Part shown: positions 57,242-64,000 of the stretch, piece after piece
How positions within the stretch are numbered: position 1 is the stretch's first letter
Layout of the letters: each line of letters begins with the position of its first letter
Assembly (NCBI RefSeq): GCF_001718695.1
Contig: NZ_CP013420.1
Coordinates: 3,038,001-3,102,000 of the forward strand
Direction: 5' to 3'
DNA from: Burkholderia ubonensis
GTDB taxonomy: Bacteria; Pseudomonadota; Gammaproteobacteria; Burkholderiales; Burkholderiaceae
Length of the DNA stretch: 64,000 nt
Position numbers and translations under genes: made by a program
The notes under the pieces: generated by a model
Told to the model about the DNA's origin: nothing
Database searches by the model: none
Seen by the model: only the letters and a program-made list of their open reading frames with translations

Positions 57242-58618
57242 TCAGTGATGCACGTCGGCCGGGCGTCCGTCGAAGTCGTGGCCGGCGCGGCGAATCTCGC
57301 AGCGCGCGTCCTTCTCGCCCTTCACGCCGTTGAACACGATGTTCAGGATGACTGCGGAAACCGACGCGAGCAGGATGCCGCTGTGCAGGATCGGCGCGAG
57401 CGCGCCCGGCAGCTTCGAGAAGAAGTGCGGCGACACGACCGGCACGAGGCCGAGGCCGATGCTGACCGCGACGATGAACAGGTTGTGGTGGTTCTCCACG
57501 AAGTCGACCTTCGACAGCACCTTCACGCCGTTCGCGGCGACCATCCCGAACATCACGATCCCCGCGCCGCCGAGCACGAACGGCGGCACCGACGCGACCA
57601 CCTGCGCCATCTTCGGGAACAGGCCGAGCAGCACGAGGATCACGCCGCCCGTCGCGCACACGAAGCGGCTCTTCACGCCCGTCACGCCGATCAGGCCGAC
57701 GTTCTGCGAGAACGACGTATGCGGGAACGAGTTGAAGATGCCGCCGATCAGCGTGCCGAGGCCGTCGACGCGCAGGCCGCGCACGAGGCGATCCTGGTCG
57801 ACCGGACGATCGACCATGTCGCCGACCGCGAGGAACATCCCGGTCGATTCGATGAACGTGACGAACATCACCGTGACCATCGTCGCGATCGACAGCGGGT
57901 CGAAGTGCGGCCAGCCGAAGTGGAACGGCATCACGAAGCCGACCCACGGCGCGATCGACACGCCGTCGGTGTTCACGCGGCCGAGCGCGAACGCGATCGC
58001 GAAGCCCGCGACGATGCCGAGCAGCACCGAGATGTTCGCGATGAAGCCGCGGCCGTACTTGTTGATCAGCAGGATCAGCGTGAGCACGAGCAGCGACAGG
58101 CCGAGGTAGACGGGGCTGCCGTATTCCGGATTGCCGACGCCGCCTGCGGCCCAGTTGATGCCGACTTCCATCAGCGACAGGCCGATCACCGAGATCACCG
58201 TGCCGACGACGACGGGCGGAAAGAACCGCAGCAGCTTGCCGATCGTCGGCGCGAGCACGATGCCGATGACGCCGGCCGCGATCGTCGAGCCGAAGATGTC
58301 GAGGATGCCGAGGCCGGGGTTCGTGCCGATCGCGATCATCGGGCCGACCGCCGCGAACGTGCACCCCATGATCACGGGCAGGCGGATGCCGAAGAGCCAC
58401 AGGCCCAGCGTCTGGATCAGCGTCGCGATGCCGCACGAAAACAGATCGGCGCTGATCAGGAACGCGATCTGGTCTTTCGGCAGCTTGAGCGCGCCGCCGA
58501 CGATCAACGGCACGGCGACCGCGCCGGCGTACATGACGAGAACGTGCTGCAGGCCGAGCGTTACGAGCTTGCCGGTCGGCAACACTTCATCGCACGGATG
58601 GACCGTGTTCGATTGCAT
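57242..58618 (-). CDS. NCS2 family nucleobase (purine) permease
   Basis: A 458-residue nucleobase:cation symporter. GLQHVLVMYAGAVAVPLIVG is the NCS2 N-terminal signature. FIESTGMFLAVGDMV carries the key TM8 glutamate, GTLIGGIFNSFPHTSFSQNVGLI is the conserved TM9 loop, and GAGIVMFGMVAANGVKVL lies in TM10. About 14 helices fit the family. The QNVG motif fits xanthine/uric acid carriers rather than uracil (UraA-like) ones. ATG 58618 yields MQSNTVHPCDEV. An odd palindrome at 58722 in the upstream region may be its operator. Confidence 0.9.
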   Translation of the reverse strand: MQSNTVHPCDEVLPTGKLVTLGLQHVLVMYAGAVAVPLIVGGALKLPKDQIAFLISADLFSCGIATLIQTLGLWLFGIRLPVIMGCTFAAVGPMIAIGTNPGLGILDIFGSTIAAGVIGIVLAPTIGKLLRFFPPVVVGTVISVIGLSLMEVGINWAAGGVGNPEYGSPVYLGLSLLVLTLILLINKYGRGFIANISVLLGIVAGFAIAFALGRVNTDGVSIAPWVGFVMPFHFGWPHFDPLSIATMVTVMFVTFIESTGMFLAVGDMVDRPVDQDRLVRGLRVDGLGTLIGGIFNSFPHTSFSQNVGLIGVTGVKSRFVCATGGVILVLLGLFPKMAQVVASVPPFVLGGAGIVMFGMVAANGVKVLSKVDFVENHHNLFIVAVSIGLGLVPVVSPHFFSKLPGALAPILHSGILLASVSAVILNIVFNGVKGEKDARCEIRRAGHDFDGRPADVHH

Positions 58619-59033
58619 CTGTCTCACTCCATGATCTTGTATTCGGGGTGGTACGAAGTTATGCGGAACGGCCATGCGCAACAAGAGCACTGGGTTCTAT
58701 TCCGTTCTTTGCTGGTTCGATATGCCGATTCGGCATGAAGCGGGGCGTCGCGCATCGGGAATCTGCCGCAGGAGTGAGGTTTCCCGGTTTTATAGCCGTC
58801 CAAAATAATGCGGACTCCCATGTCAAATATGGGGTGCTTTATGGTGTGTATCGCGGTTCAGGAATAGTGGTCATTTCAGGGTGTGAAAAAATGCACCGGG
58901 TTAACCCGCGAACGGGTGTTTTAAAGCACGTGGCGAGTTCGATCGCATTCGCAATTCACGATCGCGAAAAAATGGGGCGCATATTGCGATCCCGCTATCA
59001 TCGAAGCCTGTCCATTCAAATCGTCGCTTCGTC
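58619..59033. other. 415-bp divergent intergenic region, AT-richer, with two palindromes
   Basis: It separates the NCS2 permease (minus) from xylB (plus) and is visibly AT-richer than flanking genes. It holds ATGCCGA-T-TCGGCAT at 58722-58736, 104 bp before the permease start, and CGGGTTAACCCG at 58897-58908, 126 bp before xylB. Both are candidate regulator sites. I found no supported gene or RNA. Confidence 0.55.
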
Positions 59034-60473
59034 ATGCGCTTGCTCGGAATCGATCTCGGCACCGGCTCGGTGAAACTCGTCACGCTCGACCCGGACGGCG
59101 TCGAACGCGCGGTCGCGAGCGAACCTTATGCGCTGTCGTCACCGCAGCCCGGCTGGGCGGAAATCGCGCCGCAGGCGTGGTGGGATGCGCTCGTGCGCGC
59201 GGCCGCGCGGCTGCCCGCCGACGAAAGGGCGCAGGTCGCCGCGATCGGTTTTTCGGGGCAGATGCACGGCGTCGTGCTGGTCGATGCGGCCGGCCGCGCG
59301 ATGCGGCCCGCGCTGCTGTGGCCCGATACGCGCGCCGCGCGCCTCGCCGGCGCGGCGGACTGGCCGGACGCGCCGAACCCGGTCGCGCCGGGGATGGCGG
59401 GCCCGCTGCTGCGCTGGATGGCCGCAAGCGAGCCGGCGGCGCTGCGCGCCGCGCGCTGGGCCGTGCAGCCGAAGGACTGGCTGCGCATCGCGCTCGGCGG
59501 CGACGTCGCGGCCGATCCGAGCGATGCGTGCGCGACCGCGCTCGCGACGCCCGACGGCGCATGGGATGCCGCGCGGCTCGACGCGCTCGGCCTGCCGCGC
59601 GCGCTGTTTGCGCCGGTGCGCGCGTCGACGGCGCCGTGCGGCGTGCTCGCCGCGCAGGCGGCCGCGGCGCTCGGCTTGCCGGCCGGCGTGCCGCTCGCGA
59701 CCGGCGCGGCCGACACCGCGTGCGCGGCGCTGGGCAGCGGCCTCGTCGCCGACGGCGACGCACTGCTGACGACCGGCAGCGGCGGGCAGATCGTCGTGCT
59801 CGCGGACCGGCTGCCCGCCGCGCGACGCGGGCTGCATCGCTATCGCGCGGCCGCGGGCGGCGGGTACTACACGATGGCGGCGATGCAGAACGTCGGGCTC
59901 GCGCTCGAAGCGGTGCGCGGCTGGCTCGGCTACGCGAGCTGGCCGGCCGCCTACGACGACGCGTTCGCGCAGCCGGCGTCCGAGCGGCTCTCCTTCCTGC
60001 CGTACCTGAGCGGCGAGCGCTCGCCGTGGATGAATCCGGACGCGCGCGGCGGCTGGCTCGGCCTCGGGCTCGGCGATACGCGCGGCGCGATGATGAGGGC
60101 GGCGTTCGAAGGCGTCGCGTTCGCGCTGCGCGCGGGGCTCGACGCCATTCGTGCGGAAGGTGCGGAGGGCCGTGCGGTCGCGTCGCTGCGCCTGGCCGGC
60201 GGCGGCTCCGTCGATCCGCGCTGGCGCCAGCTGCTGGCCGACGCGCTCGGCGCGTCGCTCGACGCGCTCGACTGCCCGAACGCCGCGACGCGCGGCGCCG
60301 CGCTGCTGGCCGGCGTGGCGATCGGCCACTGGCGCGAGGACGCATTGCGCGCGCTCGCGCCCGCCGCGTCGCCGGTGGCGGCGCCGTGCGGCGACCGCGC
60401 GCTCGCGACGCGGCACGCGCGCTTCGTCGACCTGTATGCGCGAACCGACACGTGGTTCACGAGCGGCGTTTAA
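59034..60473 (+). CDS. xylB: Xylulokinase (FGGY carbohydrate kinase)
   Basis: A 479-residue FGGY kinase. The N-terminal phosphate loop LLGIDLGTGSVKLVTLD is followed by IGFSGQMHGVVLVDAAGRAM (the SGQMHG motif is typical of xylulokinase), LLWPDTRAA, AVQPKDWLRIAL and DPSDACATAL. The second domain has TGAADTACAALGSG, SFLPYLSGERSPWMNPDARG and LRLAGGGSVDPRWRQLLADA. D-xylulose is the most probable substrate; other ketoses cannot be excluded. No xylose isomerase or transport genes are adjacent, unlike typical xyl operons. The next gene, fghA, is 292 bp downstream. Confidence 0.88.
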   Translation: MRLLGIDLGTGSVKLVTLDPDGVERAVASEPYALSSPQPGWAEIAPQAWWDALVRAAARLPADERAQVAAIGFSGQMHGVVLVDAAGRAMRPALLWPDTRAARLAGAADWPDAPNPVAPGMAGPLLRWMAASEPAALRAARWAVQPKDWLRIALGGDVAADPSDACATALATPDGAWDAARLDALGLPRALFAPVRASTAPCGVLAAQAAAALGLPAGVPLATGAADTACAALGSGLVADGDALLTTGSGGQIVVLADRLPAARRGLHRYRAAAGGGYYTMAAMQNVGLALEAVRGWLGYASWPAAYDDAFAQPASERLSFLPYLSGERSPWMNPDARGGWLGLGLGDTRGAMMRAAFEGVAFALRAGLDAIRAEGAEGRAVASLRLAGGGSVDPRWRQLLADALGASLDALDCPNAATRGAALLAGVAIGHWREDALRALAPAASPVAAPCGDRALATRHARFVDLYARTDTWFTSGV

Positions 60474-60765
60474 ACTCGCGCACATGCCGGCGCGAGCCGG
60501 CGCATGCTGGCGATGACGTGTCGTGGCAAGCGGGCGGCCGATTCACGCGTGCGGCAGTCGGCGCAATCGAGGATCATGGCGGCCACGATGGGGTTGCGGG
60601 GACGGTTGCCGGGGCGGTGGCGGGGCGGTCTCGTTGCGGTTGGAGTTGCAGTCGACGCCGCCCCGCGCGCACGCCACCGCGCACGAAGCCCGCCGACGGC
60701 TTCAACCGATGAACGCGGGCGAATCGATTGGCCCGGTCACGCAGTATTGAACGGAAGGGAATCCC

Positions 60766-61614
60766 ATGCTCGAACTCGTTTCGTCACACGCGTGCCACGG
60801 CGGCGAGCAGCGCTTCTATCGCCATGACTCGACGGCGATCGGGCTGCCGATGAAGTTCTCGGTGTATCTGCCGCCGCAGGCCGCGCACGGCCGCGTGCCG
60901 GCGCTGTTCTATCTCGCGGGGCTCACCTGCACCGAGGAGACGTTTGCGATCAAGGCCGGTGCGCAGCAATACGCGGCGCAGCACGGCCTCGCGCTCGTCG
61001 CGCCCGACACGAGCCCGCGCGGCGCGGGCGTGCCGGGCGAGACCGACGCGTGGGACTTCGGCGTCGGCGCGGGCTTCTATGTCGATGCGACCGAATCGCC
61101 GTGGTCGACGCATTACCGGATGTATTCATACGTCGTCGACGAGCTGCGCGAGACGGTGAGCGCCGAGTTGCCGATCGACGGCGCGCGGCTCGGCATCTTC
61201 GGTCACTCGATGGGCGGGCACGGCGCGCTCGTGCTTGCGCTGCGCAATCCGGACGTGTATCGCTCGGTGTCGGCGTTCGCGCCGATCGCCGCGCCGTCGC
61301 GCTGCCCGTGGGGCGAGAAGGCATTCTCGGGCTACCTGGGCGCGGATCGCGAAGCGTGGAAGCGCTACGACGCGAGCGAGCTCGTCGCGCGCGCGGACGC
61401 GCGGAAGTTTACGGACGGCATCCTCGTCGATCAGGGGCTCGCCGACCAGTTCCTCGCGAACCAGCTGAATCCCGACGTGTTCGAAGCGGCGTGCGCGGCG
61501 GCCGCGCAGCCGCTGACGCTGCGTCGGCATGCGGGCTACGACCACGGGTATTACTTCATCTCGACGTTCATCGCCGATCACATTGCGCATCACGCGCGGG
61601 TGCTCGCGCGCTGA
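60766..61614 (+). CDS. fghA: S-formylglutathione hydrolase
   Basis: Second step of glutathione-dependent formaldehyde detoxification: S-formylglutathione to formate and glutathione. At 282 residues it is standard. The nucleophile motif GHSMGG has Ser148, with Asp222 (ILVDQG) and His260 (GYDHGYYF) completing the triad; AGLTCTEETFAIKAG is the oxyanion/glutathione region. GGAAGGGA lies before ATG 60766. The usual partner adhC (formaldehyde dehydrogenase) is not adjacent; xylB precedes it instead. A strong bidirectional terminator follows. Confidence 0.95.
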   Translation: MLELVSSHACHGGEQRFYRHDSTAIGLPMKFSVYLPPQAAHGRVPALFYLAGLTCTEETFAIKAGAQQYAAQHGLALVAPDTSPRGAGVPGETDAWDFGVGAGFYVDATESPWSTHYRMYSYVVDELRETVSAELPIDGARLGIFGHSMGGHGALVLALRNPDVYRSVSAFAPIAAPSRCPWGEKAFSGYLGADREAWKRYDASELVARADARKFTDGILVDQGLADQFLANQLNPDVFEAACAAAAQPLTLRRHAGYDHGYYFISTFIADHIAHHARVLAR

Positions 61615-61647
61615 CCGTGTGACCTGCTTCGCGCGGGTCGCGCAATC

Positions 61648-61687
61648 AAAAACGCCGGCGTGCCTTCGAAGGCACGCCGGCGTTTTT
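61648..61687. terminator. Bidirectional terminator between fghA and znuB
   Basis: A perfect 17-bp stem (AAAAACGCCGGCGTGCC and its complement) around loop TTCGAA, with A5 and T5 edges, between convergent genes. Confidence 0.95.
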
Positions 61688-61718
61688 CATGATGCGTGCA
61701 GTCACGCCGCCGCATGCG

Positions 61719-62504
61719 TCACGCGTGCCGCCGCAACAGGCTCGCCCCATACACCATCGCCGACAGCGCCGTAATCCAGAAGCTCGTCGGCCAGTCGGTG
61801 TAATACGCGAGCACGATGCCCAGCCACGCCTCGGACAGCGCGAACAGCGCGGCGAGCGCGACGCCCGTCGACAACCGCGTCGACACGTTCTGCGCGGCGG
61901 CGGCCGGGCCGACCAGCAGCGTGAACACGAGCAGCACGCCGACGATCTGCGTCGCCGCGGCGACCGCGAGCGCGCACACCGCGAGGAACAGCACCGACAC
62001 CGCGCGCAGCGACACGCCCTTCGCTTCGGCGAGTTCGGGCTGCAGCGATGCGAACAGCAGCGGCCGCGCGATCAGCGCGAGCGCGGCGAGGCTCACCGCG
62101 CCGATGCCCGCGAGCACCGCGAGCGTGTCGTGGCTGACCGCGAGCACGTTGCCGAACAGCAGCGCCGTCACCTGCGTCGCGAACGACGTATAGAAATGCA
62201 GGAACAGCAGGCCGAAGCCGAGCGCGCCCGACAGGATCACGCCGATCGCGACGTCGCGCCCCGCGAGCCGCTCGCCGAGCGCGCCCATGCCGACGCCGGC
62301 CGCGAGCGTGAAGCCGACCATCCCCCAGATCGGCGAGATGCCGAGCAGCACCGCGCCCGTCGCGCCGGTGAAGCCGACGTGCGACAGCGCGTGGCCGGCG
62401 AAGGTCTGCCCGCGCAGCACCAGGAAGTAGCCGACGATGCCCGCGAGCACCGCGACGATTCCCGACGCCGCGAAGGCGTTGATCATGAAGTCGTATTCAA
62501 ACAT
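61719..62504 (-). CDS. znuB: Zinc/metal ABC transporter permease ZnuB
   Basis: A 261-residue ABC-3 family permease. MFEYDFMINAFAASGIVAVL starts TM1, YFLVLRGQTFAGHALSHVGF is the cytoplasmic coupling/conserved segment, and GVLLVFTLLVGPAAAAQNVS the second signature; eight or so helices are present. Its ATG overlaps the ZnuC stop by 8 nt (ATGTTTGA). Because of an indel in znuC the frame is open back into the ATPase gene, producing an apparent 477-residue fusion (61719-63152) that I judge artificial. Confidence 0.93.
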   Translation of the reverse strand: MFEYDFMINAFAASGIVAVLAGIVGYFLVLRGQTFAGHALSHVGFTGATGAVLLGISPIWGMVGFTLAAGVGMGALGERLAGRDVAIGVILSGALGFGLLFLHFYTSFATQVTALLFGNVLAVSHDTLAVLAGIGAVSLAALALIARPLLFASLQPELAEAKGVSLRAVSVLFLAVCALAVAAATQIVGVLLVFTLLVGPAAAAQNVSTRLSTGVALAALFALSEAWLGIVLAYYTDWPTSFWITALSAMVYGASLLRRHA

Positions 62505-63393
62505 CGTGTGATTGCCCGCTCGCGTGAGGGTGCGCGTGTCCGTGGTGGGAATGGCCGTGGCCGCCGTGCGCATGGCCGTCGTCGTCGCCTCTTCGTGCTC
62601 GTGGTCGTGCTTCTCGACTTCCACGTCGCCGGACATCACGAAGATCTTGCCGTTCACGCGCATCACGTCGATCGGCGATCCGTACAGCCGCGACAGCACG
62701 GGCTTCGTGATCACCTCGTCGACGGTGCCGAGCGCCGCGACGCCGTTGCCGAGATACAGCACGCGGTCGAGCGCGTTGAGGAGCGGGTTCAGTTCGTGCG
62801 CGGAGAACAGCACCGTGATGCCGAGCTCGCGCTGCACGCGGCGCACGAGTTCGACGACGCCGCGCTGGTGGTTCGGGTCGAGGCTGATCAGCGGCTCGTC
62901 GAGCAGCAGCAGCTTCGGGCTGCCGAGCAGGCACTGCGCGAGCAGCAGGCGCTGCCGCTCGCCGCCGGACAGCTCCGACAGCGGCCGGCGCGCGAGCGTG
63001 CTGCCGCCGACCAGGTCGAGCACGCGGTCGACGCCGCGCCGCGTCGCGGCGCTCGCATGCGGCAGCCCCCAGCGGTGCCCGTCGGCCGCCATCGCGACGA
63101 AATCGTAGCCGCGCATCCGGCGGCTCGCGAGACCGCTCCTGATCTGCGGCATGTAGCCGATCGACGGGTTGCCGCGCGCGACCGGCTCGCCGCCGACGCG
63201 GAGCGCGCCGGGCCGCGACCGGCACGAGGCCGAGCACCGCGCGCATCAGCGTCGTCTTGCCGGCGCCGTTCGGCCCGAGCACGCCGACGAATTCGCCAGG
63301 CTTGATCGAGAAGCTGACGTCGCGCAGGATCGTGCGGCCGCCCAGTTCGAGCGTGACGCGATCGAGTTCGAGTGCGTGAGGGTTCCGGGTCAT
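62497..63393 (-). CDS. znuC: Zinc ABC transporter ATPase ZnuC, two frameshifts, His-rich tail
   Basis: The nucleotide-binding subunit. Walker A GPNGAGKTT, signature LSGGERQR, Walker B LLLLDEPL and switch His (LFSAHEL) are intact. The N-terminal part reads to LGLVPVAA in one frame, continues as ALRVGGEPVARGNPSIGYMP in a second (extra C near 63212), and the C-terminal tail returns to the first (a missing G near 62574). The restored tail is histidine- and glycine-rich (DDGHAHGGHGHSHHGHAH), as in metal-linked ATPases. The start overlaps the znuA stop by ATGA. Restored length is about 298. Confidence 0.9.
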   Translation of the reverse strand: MTRNPHALELDRVTLELGGRTILRDVSFSIKPGEFVGVLGPNGAGKTTLMRAVLGLVPVAARRAPRRRRAGRARQPVDRLHAADQERSREPPDARLRFRRDGGRRAPLGAAACERRDAARRRPRARPGRRQHARAPAAVGAVRRRAAAPAARAVPARQPEAAAARRAADQPRPEPPARRRRTRAPRAARARHHGAVLRARTEPAPQRARPRAVSRQRRRGARHRRRGDHEARAVAAVRIADRRDARERQDLRDVRRRGSREARPRARRGDDDGHAHGGHGHSHHGHAHPHASGQSHDV

Positions 63394-64000
63394 TTCTTGG
63401 CGGTGGAAAGGGCCTTGCCGAGCGCATCGAGCTGGCCGGCCATCCATTGCTGGAAGGTCTTGCCGGCCGGCTGCGTCTCGGTGACGCTGACGGTCGGCAC
63501 GCCGCCGTCGCGCGCGATCTTCAGCATCCGCTTCGTCACCGGCTCCTCGGCCTGGCTGTTGTAGATGAGCACGCGCACCTGCCGCTTGCGCAGGTCGCTC
63601 TCGAACGCGGCGACGTCCTGCGCGCTCGCCTCGGTGTTGTTCATCGCCGCGAGCTGGAAGCGCTGGTTGCGCATGTCGAGGCCGATCGCGTCGGACATGT
63701 AGCCGAACACGGGCTCGGTGGCCGTCACCGGCACGCCCTTGTACTGCGCGCGCAGCGCGGCGACCTTGTCGTCGACGGGCTTCAGCGACGCGACGAACTT
63801 CTGCAGGTTCGCGTCGTAGTCGGCCTTGTGCGCCGGGTCCGCGCGGCCGAGCTCGGCCGCGATCGCGCGCGCGGCGGCCGGCATCGTCGCCGGGTCGTAC
63901 CACAGGTGCGGGTTGTCGCCGGCCTTCTTGCCGACGAGATCGGCGACGACGATCGTCGCGCGCTTCGCCTGCTTCGACGCCGCGAGCAGCTTGCCCATCC
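63390..64000 (-). CDS. znuA: Zinc ABC transporter substrate-binding protein ZnuA, C-terminal part
   Basis: The last 202 or so residues of a periplasmic metal-binding protein of the cluster A-I family; the 5' end is beyond the window. GDNPHLWYDP carries a metal-ligand histidine, PVFGYMSDAIGL precedes the interdomain helix, and VRVLIYNSQAEEPVTKRML and VPTVSVTETQPAG form the second lobe. The usual His-rich loop would lie in the missing part. It is first of the znuA-znuC-znuB operon, with overlapping starts and stops throughout. Zinc is the likely substrate, and Mn or Ni cannot be excluded. Confidence 0.9.
   Translation of the reverse strand, partial: MGKLLAASKQAKRATIVVADLVGKKAGDNPHLWYDPATMPAAARAIAAELGRADPAHKADYDANLQKFVASLKPVDDKVAALRAQYKGVPVTATEPVFGYMSDAIGLDMRNQRFQLAAMNNTEASAQDVAAFESDLRKRQVRVLIYNSQAEEPVTKRMLKIARDGGVPTVSVTETQPAGKTFQQWMAGQLDALGKALSTAKK

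Noticed and set aside
55406..58738. An 1110-codon plus-strand frame across the outer-membrane factor and the NCS2 gene
   Set aside because: It is a shadow of two well-supported genes on opposite strands and crosses two terminators.
60504..60827. Short plus-strand frames between xylB and fghA
   Set aside because: Low-complexity Arg-rich peptides without ribosome sites; 60474-60765 shows only a GCCGGC inverted repeat near 60485.
61689..63305. A 538-codon plus-strand frame opposite znuB and znuC
   Set aside because: Arg/His/Gln-rich antisense shadow; no domain or ribosome site.

Overview
This window is high-GC (roughly two thirds G+C) chromosomal DNA from a Burkholderia, most likely the B. cepacia complex. 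The evidence is the RecA, SucCD, PglL, HtrA and RND-pump protein sequences and the local gene order recA-recX-DUF2889-sucC-sucD-terC-pilin-pglL. It is mostly core genome. No phage, insertion sequence, CRISPR array or rRNA operon is visible. One accessory module stands out by its lower G+C (judged by eye): a type VI secretion vgrG-cargo-immunity cassette at about 16.5-21.4 kb.

Layout. 0-2.4 kb: the start of a DJ-1/PfpI protein, diverging from a GlxA-type AraC regulator, then a LysR regulator. 2.65-7.1 kb: a shared terminator, tRNA-Met, an MHS-type MFS transporter and a two-component system (regulator then kinase), all four on the minus strand. 7.2-9.9 kb: recA behind a perfect LexA box, a hairpin terminator, recX and a DUF2889 protein. 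10.0-16.3 kb: sucCD, a TerC-type membrane protein, a type IV pilin, the O-glycosyltransferase pglL and a small lipoprotein. 16.5-21.4 kb: the T6SS module. 21.5-28.5 kb: moaC, an M48 protease, an alpha/beta hydrolase, heptosyltransferase waaF, a CHCC zinc protein and ilvE. 28.7-38.3 kb: azlCD, lower glycolysis (pgk, pyk, fba), purine genes (purC, purE, purK) and tsaC. 38.3-42.2 kb: a GDSL lipoprotein, a sterol-desaturase-like protein and dacB. 42.4-46.6 kb: a PmrA/QseB-like two-component system feeding htrA/degP, which has tandem PmrA-like boxes upstream, then a small exported protein. 46.7-50 kb: DUF427, CoxG-like, a tyrosine-kinase remnant, a second GlxA regulator and an isochorismatase-like hydrolase. 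50-57 kb: a TetR regulator diverging from a complete tripartite RND pump, with an operator almost identical to that of E. coli AcrR. 57-64 kb: an NCS2 purine permease, a xylulokinase, S-formylglutathione hydrolase and a zinc ABC importer (znuB, znuC, partial znuA).

Sequence quality matters for interpretation. Seven conserved genes (the first response regulator, recA, tsaC, the GDSL lipoprotein, dacB, the small exported protein at 46.1 kb, and znuC twice) carry frameshifts. All but recA look like single-base gains or losses in or beside C/G runs. RecA instead carries a 5-bp tandem duplication whose removal restores the exact family sequence. The simplest reading is a consensus with uncorrected indels, but the recA case deserves independent checking.
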